The notes beneath the pieces were generated by a model. It did no database searches and was not told where the DNA came from. It saw nothing but the letters and a program-made list of their open reading frames with translations. Below, one piece after another: positions 6,041 through 12,808 of a DNA stretch of 12,832 bases (the first letter of the stretch is position 1; each line of letters opens with the position of its first letter). Where the stretch lies: assembly GCA_003477305.1 (NCBI GenBank), contig DMTN01000014.1, positions 6,247-19,078 on the forward strand. The letters run 5' to 3'. The DNA is from Acholeplasmatales bacterium. GTDB lineage: Bacteria > Bacillota_I > Bacilli_A > Izemoplasmatales > Hujiaoplasmataceae. The position numbers and the translations under genes were made by a program.

Positions 6041-6756
6041 CACGCTTTGACGGGATTTCTGCGATGAAGCAAGAAGGGCAGACTCACGAGGTGGAACAAA
6101 AGGAAGATGGCGAAGGCGAATCCGAACACCCACCACGGCGATCCCATCCACTCGAACATGAAGGCGACCTCCGCCGGCAGCTCCGCAAGGAACATGTGGT
6201 TCGTGCCGAGCAGGCCGTTCAAAAAGTACATCGGCACGGCGATCCCGAACAGAATGCCGCATGATTTCATCAGCGCCCGATACGTGAACGGCGTCTTCGA
6301 GGTCGTCATCATGTAGACATTCGCGATCAAGAACATGGAATGATTCCCGAAATAGTGGAAATAACGGAAATGCGGGAAATCGTGGGTAAGGTCGGCGACG
6401 ATCAGGGACAAAAGCGCACCGGCGACCGCCCATGGATAGACCACCTTGGCGAGCCGGTCGTTGTGGGTGAGGAGCGCGATCGCGGTGAGGTACATCGACG
6501 ACGCGCAAAGACCGAACGGCAGCAGGTCCAAGGTCGGACCGCCGACATCGAGCGCCCACGCATAGAAAACCCACTCCATGACAACCGTAAAAATCGCGAG
6601 GGTGATGCGGAAAACACGGTCGAAGCGGGGAGCGGCGCTCAATCTTTTCCTGAACACGCCGATCAGGACGACCGCGATCAAGGTCAGAAGAACCGGAATC
6701 AGATGCGATACGGTGAACATTTCAAACGTGGCGAAGCGTTCGTCGAACAGAAACAT
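6040..6756 (-). CDS. YwaF/TIGR02206-like (TMEM164-like) integral membrane protein, copy 1
   Basis: 238-residue multi-pass protein with six to seven hydrophobic segments (about 17-35, 49-67, 79-96, 105-121, 138-150, 165-181, 207-229). Family marks are FGLCASSMYL (81-90), FPHFRYFHYFGNHSMFL (127-143) and GTNHMFLAELP (184-194), matching the TIGR02206 pattern of G-T-N-[YH]-M-[YF]-L before a Pro. Cys84 and His139 lie in helices at positions corresponding to the Cys/His pair of the eukaryotic TMEM164 acyltransferase family, so a lipid acyltransfer role is possible but unproven. Start: ATG at 6756 has GGGAGGAAA just upstream; an in-frame ATG at 6813 lies inside a hairpin and is rejected. It follows lemA on the same strand after 91 bases that hold a terminator-like structure, so it may depend on read-through. 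Confidence 0.8.
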   Translation of the reverse strand: MFLFDERFATFEMFTVSHLIPVLLTLIAVVLIGVFRKRLSAAPRFDRVFRITLAIFTVVMEWVFYAWALDVGGPTLDLLPFGLCASSMYLTAIALLTHNDRLAKVVYPWAVAGALLSLIVADLTHDFPHFRYFHYFGNHSMFLIANVYMMTTSKTPFTYRALMKSCGILFGIAVPMYFLNGLLGTNHMFLAELPAEVAFMFEWMGSPWWVFGFAFAIFLLFHLVSLPFLLHRRNPVKA

Positions 6757-6782
6757 GGCTTTCCTCCCGAAAAAACAGACTG

Positions 6783-6836
6783 GGAAAAGACATGGAAAAC
6801 CGGCCGGGTTCATCCGGCCGGAGTCATGCCTTTTCC
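6783..6836 (-). terminator. Nested inverted repeat, probable terminator after lemA
   Basis: The outer stem pairs GGAAAAGACATG (6783-6794) with CATGCCTTTTCC (6825-6836), 12 pairs with one wobble. Inside it, two CCGGCCGG blocks (6800-6807 and 6814-6821) pair around a six-base loop. On the minus strand the GC stem is followed by TTTTCC, as in a terminator. The T run itself can pair with upstream A's in the outer stem. Confidence 0.65.
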
Positions 6837-6847
6837 ACCGGTGCGTT

Positions 6848-7435
6848 TTAGAATTTGACTTTGACGGCCTGACGTTCGGCTTCTTCGGAGACTTCGAAGT
6901 ATTTCGCGACTTCGAACTTGAAGAGTTTGGCGACGATGTTGCCGGGGAACATTTCGACCTTGACGTTGAACTTCATCGCCGTGTCATTGTAGAACTGGCG
7001 GTTGAACATGATCTTGTCTTCGGTGTCCTTGAGCTGCGCCATCATTTCCTTGAAGTTTTCGTTGGCTTTCAGTTCGGGATAGGCTTCCGAGACGACCATC
7101 AAACGCGACAGCGCGCCGACGAGACCCTTTTCGGCTTCCGCGGCTTTCGCGACGTCGCCGGTCTGGGCGGACTGCTGGTAGAGGCCGCGGGCTTTGCCGA
7201 ACTGCTCCCAGATGTCTTTCTCGTGGGTGGCGTAGCCTTTGACGGTCTCGACGAGGTTCGGGATCAGGTCGAAACGACGTTTCAGTTGAACGTCGATCTG
7301 ACTCCAGGCATTCTTGACCTTGTTGCGGAGGGCGACCAGCGTGTTATAGGCGCCGATGACCCAGAAGACGATCGCCGCGACGACGACCAATACGACGATG
7401 AGGGTGATGGTTCCTGCCGTAATTGCTAAAAACAT
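6848..7435 (-). CDS. lemA: LemA family protein
   Basis: 195 residues, the usual LemA length. One N-terminal membrane helix (about 8-29) is followed by the family's hallmark stretch: YNTLVALRNKVKNAWSQID (30-48), then QLKRRFDLIPNLVETVKGYA (50-69), and later LMVVSEAYPELKANENF (112-128). The body is predicted to be helical and coiled outside the membrane. Biochemical role unknown; LemA proteins are often next to DUF2207 proteins, as here (62-base gap, same strand, DUF2207 first). The ATG at 7433-7435 has AGGAGGT nine bases upstream. Most likely transcribed from the DUF2207 promoter, though the AT-rich gap could host a weak internal one. Confidence 0.93.
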   Translation of the reverse strand: MFLAITAGTITLIVVLVVVAAIVFWVIGAYNTLVALRNKVKNAWSQIDVQLKRRFDLIPNLVETVKGYATHEKDIWEQFGKARGLYQQSAQTGDVAKAAEAEKGLVGALSRLMVVSEAYPELKANENFKEMMAQLKDTEDKIMFNRQFYNDTAMKFNVKVEMFPGNIVAKLFKFEVAKYFEVSEEAERQAVKVKF

Positions 7436-7497
7436 AGTTCAATGACCTCCTGTGAAATTTTTATTTTGTTGTGCATAAAACCCTGTGGGGATGTGAA

Positions 7498-9456
7498 TCA
7501 GCGGCTTCTGCCGCCACCGCCGCCGCCGCCGAACGAACTGCCGCCGCCGAAGCCGCCGCCGTGGCCGCTGCCGCCGGCTTTCTGGGCATTGTAGGCGACG
7601 ATCGTCTGCGTGACGTTGGTGCGCGCCGTCGTAATCGATCGCTGGAAGCGTCCGAGCGCATATCCGTAGTAGAACCCGCGCGTGCGATAGCCGACGCCCA
7701 TGAAGGTCGACTGTGAAACCGCCGCGTCATCGAGCGGAAGCTTGATGCGGAGTTGGTCCATCACCTTGTCGGCGCACTTGAGCGACGTCGCGTAGACGAG
7801 ATAGTGTTCCCAAACGGTGACGCCGGGCATCGGATAGTCCTTCATGTTGCCGAAGCCGACGAGGAAGTTGCGGAAGGCGCGCCATTTGACGAACGACTCG
7901 TTGCCGTTCACGGAGCGTTTCTGAATCGTCGCGACATAGGCGAGATACCCGATGGTGACGATCCCGGTGACGATCGCCGCGAGCGTGTTGTCCATCGACA
8001 GGAAGGCGCCGGTGAGAAGACTCGCGGCGAGGACCGAGCCGGGGATGAGCGCGAAGGAGTAGGCCTTGGTTTTGTTGGCCGCAAGTGATTTTTCAAAATA
8101 GTCGTGCTCTGCGCCGGCCTGTTTCGCGAGGCGGACGAACTGCTTCGCCTCGGACTGGAAACGCTCGGCGTTGCGGATCTGCTTGCCATAGTTTTCGATC
8201 TGTTTCGTCGAAACCGAGCTGCCGGCGCCGATGACGTCGAAGAACCAGTGCATGATCTGCTGTTCATGGGGACGCAGGGTGGAACGGTCGGCCGCATCGA
8301 CGCGAATGAGCCGGAAATCGGCGTCGGCGTCGATCATGTCCTGGCCGGTGTAGTCGATCGTCACGAACTTGCGGCGGATCAGATCCAGAAGCGTCGCGGT
8401 GACGTCTTCGTCGTTAATCTTGCGCATGTAGTACAGATAACTCACTTCGGCGGGAGATTCCTCGCCCGGCAGGTCGCGGTAGAATTCGGCCTGGAAGCGC
8501 GGTTCGTATTCCTTATCGTATTTGCGATAGACATAAACCGTGACGAATCCCATCGCGACGACGCTGGCGATCGCCACATAAAGAAGAATCTGGGCGATCG
8601 TAATGCGAAGATTGTTATACTCCGCGAGCTCGGCTTCATAGGCGATCAACGAAGCGAGATTCATCTCGGCGCTATAGACCTTGTTGATCAAATCGACATT
8701 CGGGAACAGGTCGCGCGGGGCGAGGATGCGGAATTCGATATAGTCCTTCGTCCCGATGTTCGAAAGCGACATGTCGATCTGCTGGGCGGAAACGATGTCG
8801 ATCGATCCGGCGGCGCCGCTGTGACCCCAGACATAGATGTCATCGATCGCATGGGCGTTTGCCGGCAAATGGACCGTGACGGAAGCTTCCTTGATCTTGC
8901 CTTCGGCGTATTCGAAGAGTCTCCAGTTGAGTTCTGAGATGTCCGTATATTCGGTGATGGCGCCGATGATCTTGTATTCATAGACGAAAGTGACCTTGCC
9001 TTCGGACAACGCATGGTCGTCCATCTCGGTGAAGATCGATTCGCAGTAACTCCGCGACGGATAGCATTCGACGAAGAATCCCTGTTCGTCTACATCGTAA
9101 TCCCACGAGAAGCCGACGCGGACGTCGTCGGTGATATCGACGCCGTCTTTGAAAACGCGTACGGAAGCGGAACTTTCATCAAACGTCGCGACGTTCGAAA
9201 AATCCATGTAGAGCGGATATCCGTCGGCGTACTTGCCGTAGCCGAAATCACGGAACCGGACCCAATACTCCGCCGAGGGATAATCCATGTCCCAGGTCTC
9301 GACGATGGACATGTCGCCGTTTTGATCGAGCGTGATGTCGGCATCGTATCGATCGATGACGATGTTGCTGCCAAACGACAGGCCGGACGAGCCGACCGCC
9401 GCAATCAGGATCGGGAAAAACAGGAACATTACGTAGAAGATCAGCTTTTTGGTCAT
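7498..9456 (-). CDS. DUF2207 domain membrane protein with Gly-rich tail
   Basis: 652 residues. Signal peptide or anchor (about 4-22), then a large extracytoplasmic beta-rich domain (about 31-280) that opens NIVIDRYDADITLDQNGDMS, the usual DUF2207 beginning. A membrane helix (about 287-309), a cytoplasmic segment (310-465), two closely spaced helices (about 466-487 and 491-510) and a conserved region with KWRAFRNFL (524-532) and VWEHYLVYATSL (548-559) follow, also typical of the family. The last 25 residues (628-652) are nearly all Gly, with Ser, Phe and Arg, ending GRSR; such tails are common in this family. Function unknown; an envelope role with LemA is inferred from repeated adjacency. Start ATG at 9454-9456, with its ribosome site tied up in a hairpin at 9462-9475. 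Confidence 0.9.
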   Translation of the reverse strand: MTKKLIFYVMFLFFPILIAAVGSSGLSFGSNIVIDRYDADITLDQNGDMSIVETWDMDYPSAEYWVRFRDFGYGKYADGYPLYMDFSNVATFDESSASVRVFKDGVDITDDVRVGFSWDYDVDEQGFFVECYPSRSYCESIFTEMDDHALSEGKVTFVYEYKIIGAITEYTDISELNWRLFEYAEGKIKEASVTVHLPANAHAIDDIYVWGHSGAAGSIDIVSAQQIDMSLSNIGTKDYIEFRILAPRDLFPNVDLINKVYSAEMNLASLIAYEAELAEYNNLRITIAQILLYVAIASVVAMGFVTVYVYRKYDKEYEPRFQAEFYRDLPGEESPAEVSYLYYMRKINDEDVTATLLDLIRRKFVTIDYTGQDMIDADADFRLIRVDAADRSTLRPHEQQIMHWFFDVIGAGSSVSTKQIENYGKQIRNAERFQSEAKQFVRLAKQAGAEHDYFEKSLAANKTKAYSFALIPGSVLAASLLTGAFLSMDNTLAAIVTGIVTIGYLAYVATIQKRSVNGNESFVKWRAFRNFLVGFGNMKDYPMPGVTVWEHYLVYATSLKCADKVMDQLRIKLPLDDAAVSQSTFMGVGYRTRGFYYGYALGRFQRSITTARTNVTQTIVAYNAQKAGGSGHGGGFGGGSSFGGGGGGGRSR

Positions 9457-9461
9457 AGGCT

Positions 9462-9475
9462 CGGCCTTTCGGCCG
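9462..9475 (-). promoter_or_regulatory. GNRA hairpin covering the ribosome site of the DUF2207 gene
   Basis: In the mRNA, CGGCC-GAAA-GGCCG folds into a five-pair GC stem with a stable GAAA loop, ending five bases before the start codon. The plausible site AAAGG lies in its loop and 3' arm. A purine run GAGGGGGGA sits just upstream; with the hairpin folded, that run would be about ten bases from the ATG. Confidence 0.5.
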
Positions 9476-9528
9476 CAAGTCCCCCCTCTTGCGCGGGATT
9501 CCGCAGGAAATTTTCACATATCGTTATT

Positions 9529-9558
9529 ATTATATAACGTTTTGCAACGCTCGTGCAA
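9529..9558 (-). promoter_or_regulatory. Putative promoter of the DUF2207-lemA operon
   Basis: Minus strand: perfect TATAAT (9529-9534), 18-bp spacer, -35 TTGCAC (9553-9558). Predicted leader of about 65 bases. Two inverted repeats overlap it: CGTTAT/ATAACG (9522-9539, over the -10) and TTTGCA/TGCAAA (9541-9559, over the -35). Confidence 0.6.
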
Positions 9559-9617
9559 AGAATCTTCAAAAATGCTTTCGTTTGCGCCGGGGTCCGCGCC
9601 GTAAACCGCGAAGATCA

Positions 9618-9626
9618 TGATATAAT
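9618..9626 (+). promoter_or_regulatory. Putative promoter (-10) of the esterase gene
   Basis: Plus strand TATAAT at 9621-9626 preceded by TGA (extended -10). No clear -35. Start near 9633 gives a leader of only about 15 bases, carrying AGCAGGTGA as ribosome site. Confidence 0.55.
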
Positions 9627-9647
9627 TGTAAAAAAGCAGGTGATTGC

Positions 9648-10601
9648 ATGCTCTATCTGCACGTCAACAACAAGACGATCCGCGGCAGCCTCGCCAAGCA
9701 GCTGCTCCGTCTCGGCAAGCTGCTCCCGCACTTCGCGGATCACGGTCCCGTCAATCTCGGCAAACTGTTCACCACCGAAGTGTCCGCGGATTACCGATGG
9801 CCCAAGGATCTCACGGCGGCTTGGATTCCGCTCAAATACGCACGTCTGGAGTTCGTCTCCGCGAAACGGGGGAAAAGCCCGAACGTGATTTTGCAGTTTC
9901 ACGGCGGCGCCTACGTTTCCGGCTACAGCGACATGTACCGCAAGAGCGCGGTCAAGTACTACCGCATCTCGTGCGGCACCGACGTCGTCTCGCTCGACTA
10001 CCGGCTCGCTCCCGAGAACCCCTACCCCGCCGCGCTCGAAGACGCCGTCGAAAGCTATCGATACCTGCTCGACGCGGGATATGCGGCCGACCATATCATC
10101 GTCGTCGGCGATTCCGCCGGCGGCGGACTGGCGCTTGCGCTCGGTCTTTGGCTGCGCGACCAAAAGATCGCGCTTCCGAAAGCGATCATCACGATGTCGG
10201 CCTGGACCGACCTCGCCCAGGAAGGCGAATCGTATCTGCGCAACTTCACGCTCGATCCGCTCCTCGGTGCCGGGACGAATCCTCTCGACGTCCGGGCATA
10301 CGCCGGCGAACACGACCTTCACGAACCCACCATCAGCCCCGCCTACGGCACATTCAACGGCTTTCCGCCGATGATGATGCACGTCGGCAGCTTCGAACTG
10401 CTCGAAAGCGACACCCTGAGTGTCGCGCGGAAGGCAAGCGAAGTCGGCGTCGACGTGTCGGTCTCGATCTACCGCGGGATGTTCCACGTCTTCCAGCTTG
10501 CCTTCGGCCTCATTCCCGAAGCGGCGAAGGCTTGGGCCGAAATCGGCGACTTCATCCAGGGACAGTTCGGCTGCACCTATTCGTTTCAAAAAGCTGAATG
10601 A
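9648..10601 (+). CDS. Hormone-sensitive-lipase-family alpha/beta hydrolase (esterase)
   Basis: 317 residues, typical of family IV (HSL/GDXG) carboxylesterases. The oxyanion motif HGGAY is at 85-89 (usually HGGGF/W/Y), DYRLAPENPYPA at 117-128, the nucleophile elbow GDSAGG at 154-159 with catalytic Ser156, Asp255 in LLESDTLS as the likely acid and His280 in RGMFHVF as the base. No signal peptide, so cytoplasmic; it should hydrolyse short- to medium-chain esters, exact substrate unknown. The ATG at 9648 has AGGTGA a few bases upstream. A nearly identical-length ORF in another frame (from 9644) is a shadow, since only this frame carries the triad. Its gene is divergent from the DUF2207 operon and closes with its own terminator, so it is a single-gene unit. 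Confidence 0.93.
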   Translation: MLYLHVNNKTIRGSLAKQLLRLGKLLPHFADHGPVNLGKLFTTEVSADYRWPKDLTAAWIPLKYARLEFVSAKRGKSPNVILQFHGGAYVSGYSDMYRKSAVKYYRISCGTDVVSLDYRLAPENPYPAALEDAVESYRYLLDAGYAADHIIVVGDSAGGGLALALGLWLRDQKIALPKAIITMSAWTDLAQEGESYLRNFTLDPLLGAGTNPLDVRAYAGEHDLHEPTISPAYGTFNGFPPMMMHVGSFELLESDTLSVARKASEVGVDVSVSIYRGMFHVFQLAFGLIPEAAKAWAEIGDFIQGQFGCTYSFQKAE

Positions 10602-10603
10602 AA

Positions 10604-10636
10604 GAAGCGGTTCCGTCGCGGAACCGCTTCTCTTTT
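10604..10636. terminator. Rho-independent terminator after the esterase gene
   Basis: Perfect 12-bp stem GAAGCGGTTCCG (10604-10615) with its complement at 10619-10630, three-base loop, then TCTTTT. It starts three bases after the esterase stop and may also stop the convergent YwaF-like gene ending at 10645 (minus-strand tail TTCTTTCATT is weaker). Confidence 0.92.
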
Positions 10637-10644
10637 GGAAATAT

Positions 10645-11415
10645 TTATCTTCCTGCTGTGGCGACGGAGCCTTCGTGATTCATCGCATCGCCCCGTTCTT
10701 CACGGGTTGCCGCGATCTTCTGCCACGCGAGGGTGAACCCGTGAATCGATAAAATCATCAGCCCGGCGATCGTCCAGCAGGAGAGGAACGGTGCTTCGGA
10801 GAGCGGCGGGGCGGAAAGATACATCGCATTCGGATCGTGGAGTCCGGCGGACGCGAAAATCGCGTTGACCGCAAGACCGATGCCTCCATAAAGCAGGAGC
10901 CCGCCGAAGTAAACGAACGTGTTGGACTTGCGGATCGGAACGTACCCGCCGACGAAGAGCCAGAGCGAGCCGACAAGCATCGCGCTGTGCGATGTCATCG
11001 ATTTAAAGACGCCCCATTCGAACATGCTTGCGCTGCCGAGATAATAGGTCGGATACATGAGCGAGATCATCGCCCCGAAGAACCCGCCATACGCCGTCAT
11101 CACGGAGACGAACCGATAGAACTTCGATTCCTTGTCCTCGACGAACGCCGTCAGAAGCAGCATGTACATCGAAAGGTTGCAAAAATAAATCGGGAAGAGC
11201 ACGTTGTCCGGTACGGAGGCGGCTCCGTTTTTGATGAAATCGACCCACAGGACGCTGACATGCAGGAAAAACGTAAGCAGCCCGAACATCTTCAGAAAAC
11301 GATCTTTCGAGGGCTGGCGCACCAGCGTTTTTTTTGCGTAGATGAGAAGCAAGACGGTAACACCGAGCGAAATGACGATGTAGAGAAGATGCGGTAAATC
11401 GAACAGACTGCCCAT
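10645..11415 (-). CDS. YwaF/TIGR02206-like (TMEM164-like) integral membrane protein, copy 2
   Basis: 256-residue multi-pass protein with about seven hydrophobic segments (9-26, 43-60, 73-91, 104-120, 144-158, 168-187, 209-229). Family marks are FPIYFCNLSMYMLLL (74-88), TSHSAML (141-147) and NAIFASAGLHDPNAMYLSAPP (184-204), matching the TIGR02206 signature N..FA..G..D.N.MYL..PP. Cys79 and His143 occupy the same places as Cys84 and His139 of the copy at 6040-6756. The two are otherwise diverged and end differently, with a short charged tail here. Start ATG at 11413-11415 has AGGAGGA upstream; earlier in-frame ATGs overlap the promoter and are rejected. It has its own strong promoter and is convergent with the esterase gene, so it is a separate unit. 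Confidence 0.8.
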   Translation of the reverse strand: MGSLFDLPHLLYIVISLGVTVLLLIYAKKTLVRQPSKDRFLKMFGLLTFFLHVSVLWVDFIKNGAASVPDNVLFPIYFCNLSMYMLLLTAFVEDKESKFYRFVSVMTAYGGFFGAMISLMYPTYYLGSASMFEWGVFKSMTSHSAMLVGSLWLFVGGYVPIRKSNTFVYFGGLLLYGGIGLAVNAIFASAGLHDPNAMYLSAPPLSEAPFLSCWTIAGLMILSIHGFTLAWQKIAATREERGDAMNHEGSVATAGR

Positions 11416-11455
11416 GAAGCGTCCTCCTGCGTGAGAAAACGATGACGACTTCATC

Positions 11456-11483
11456 ATTATATCACACAAAGCACGCACTTCAA
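11456..11483 (-). promoter_or_regulatory. Promoter of YwaF-like copy 2
   Basis: Minus strand: -35 TTGAAG (11478-11483), 16-bp spacer, perfect TATAAT (11456-11461) with extended TGA. One of the strongest promoters in the window, about 40 bases ahead of the start codon. Confidence 0.7.
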
Positions 11484-11506
11484 GCCCGTTTTTGCCGCCT
11501 GCCAAG

Positions 11507-11542
11507 CAAAATAAAAGCCGCTGAACAGATCATCGGCGGCTT
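11507..11542 (-). terminator. Rho-independent terminator of the pilin-like gene
   Basis: Minus strand: AAGCCGC (11536-11542 region) pairs with GCGGCTT (11515-11521), loop of 14 bases, followed by TTATTTTG. It lies 14 bases after the stop at 11556. Confidence 0.75.
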
Positions 11543-11555
11543 GGATCGCGTTCAA

Positions 11556-12773
11556 TCAGTCAATGGCGGGGTAGGTGAAACGGAACCCGGGAAACCCGCC
11601 GGTGCTGACGCCGAGCGTGTCGGGGACGCCCATCGCGAACAAATCGGCGGATCCGTCGAGAGTCGCATTCGCCGCGATACCCGAAGCCGACAATTGCTTG
11701 GTCGATGCGGCGTAGACCCCGCCGGACAAGACCACGGCGGCATTGTTCCCGTAAAAGTTGTTACAGACCGCATACAGGATGCCGGTCGCGGTATTTGATT
11801 TGTTGCTGTCGAGATTGCAGTTGAGCCCGCAGAACAAAAAGGTCGGTCCGTACGTTGCGTCGCCGAAGACGACATGCCGGTCGCTCGTGAAGGTGTCGCG
11901 GACATAGATCGTCGAATGGATGTACTCGTAGGTGTTGTTGTTGCTTGAGCTGATGGTCAGATTGCCTTTGACAATCACCGTGCCCCCGGTGATTTTGGCG
12001 TTGTTCTTGATCGTGAGCGTGCCGTCGACGATCAGGACGCTGCCGTCGGTGATCGTAATGTCGCCGGAGGTTCCAAGCGTCAAATTGCCGTTGATGTAGC
12101 AGTTCGCGCTGTTGATCGTCAGATCCTTGTTGTTGGCAAGCGATACCCCGCCGGTGACATAGGTATCGACGTTGATCGTCGGATTCGCCATGTTCTGAAG
12201 AGTCGCCGCCGTGATGCTCGCATAGCCTTCGGCGATGCGGACCGTGTTTTCATAATAGGTCATGACCGACTGGAAGGTCGTCAGCGTCGGTGCGGTCAAA
12301 CCGTATTCGGCGTCGACGAACTGGGTCATGTATGCGACGAGAATCGGCTCGACGCGGACCGTCGGGTCCAGCGAAAAATCCGGTTCGGAACCGGTAAACT
12401 GGAGGAAGGTTTCATAACTCGTTTCAAGCGCGTCTTCGTACACGATGTAACTCGTCACGCTCGCATCGGCGTCGACCGTGCCGGTGACGGAAAAAGCGCC
12501 GTTGCCGAGATCGGAAACAGTCACTCCCATATAGGCCGCGAGACCTGAAAGATAGGTCGGATCGAGGTCTTGGTCGCGGGCGATGATGCTGAGGGTGGCG
12601 ATAACGGCGTTTTTCGCATTTTCATACTCCGCGGTGTTTTCGATCGTCACATCGACGAGGCGGGATTGCTGGAAACTGATGACGAAGACCGTGGTTACCG
12701 TGGCGATGATGAACATCGACAGACCGAGGACGGCCGCGAAACTCATGCCTTTTCTGCTTTTGAGGATACGCAT
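11556..12773 (-). CDS. Prepilin-like (PilX/GspK-type N-terminus) surface protein with beta-solenoid region
   Basis: 405 residues. The N-terminus is basic (MRILKSRKG), then MSFAAVLGLSM and a hydrophobic helix to about residue 33, a layout like type IV pilin or minor pilin precursors: cleavage would follow Gly9. The usual Glu at mature position +5 is Ala, as in GspK- or PilX-like minor pilins, so processing is uncertain. Residues about 34-190 are helical/mixed. Residues about 198-275 form short repeating strands rich in Asn, Thr, Gly and Val (LTINSANCYINGNLTLG, then ITITDGSVLIVDGTLTI and KITGGTVIVKGNLTI), typical of a right-handed beta-solenoid. Cys225, 315, 319 and 337 may pair outside the cell. 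ATG at 12773 has AAAGGAGGA six bases upstream; an ATG at 12797 lacks a site. Neighbouring pilus genes, if any, lie beyond the window. Confidence 0.7.
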   Translation of the reverse strand: MRILKSRKGMSFAAVLGLSMFIIATVTTVFVISFQQSRLVDVTIENTAEYENAKNAVIATLSIIARDQDLDPTYLSGLAAYMGVTVSDLGNGAFSVTGTVDADASVTSYIVYEDALETSYETFLQFTGSEPDFSLDPTVRVEPILVAYMTQFVDAEYGLTAPTLTTFQSVMTYYENTVRIAEGYASITAATLQNMANPTINVDTYVTGGVSLANNKDLTINSANCYINGNLTLGTSGDITITDGSVLIVDGTLTIKNNAKITGGTVIVKGNLTISSSNNNTYEYIHSTIYVRDTFTSDRHVVFGDATYGPTFLFCGLNCNLDSNKSNTATGILYAVCNNFYGNNAAVVLSGGVYAASTKQLSASGIAANATLDGSADLFAMGVPDTLGVSTGGFPGFRFTYPAID

Positions 12774-12808
12774 GCCGATCCTCCTTTCCGGCGTCATGCG
12801 GGGATGGC

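Noticed and set aside
7471..7716. Ala-rich plus-strand ORF opposite the Gly-rich tail of the DUF2207 protein
   Set aside because: It is the complement of the Gly-codon repeats, not a separate gene; the repeats themselves are explained as the family's usual Gly-rich tail.
9615..10589. 324-codon minus-strand ORF over the esterase
   Set aside because: Mirror of a GC-biased gene, no recognisable domain, runs into the esterase promoter region.
9644..10597. 317-codon ORF in a second plus-strand frame over the esterase
   Set aside because: Arg/Ser/Pro-rich shadow; the frame from 9648 has the HGGAY, GDSAGG and His motifs of a real esterase.
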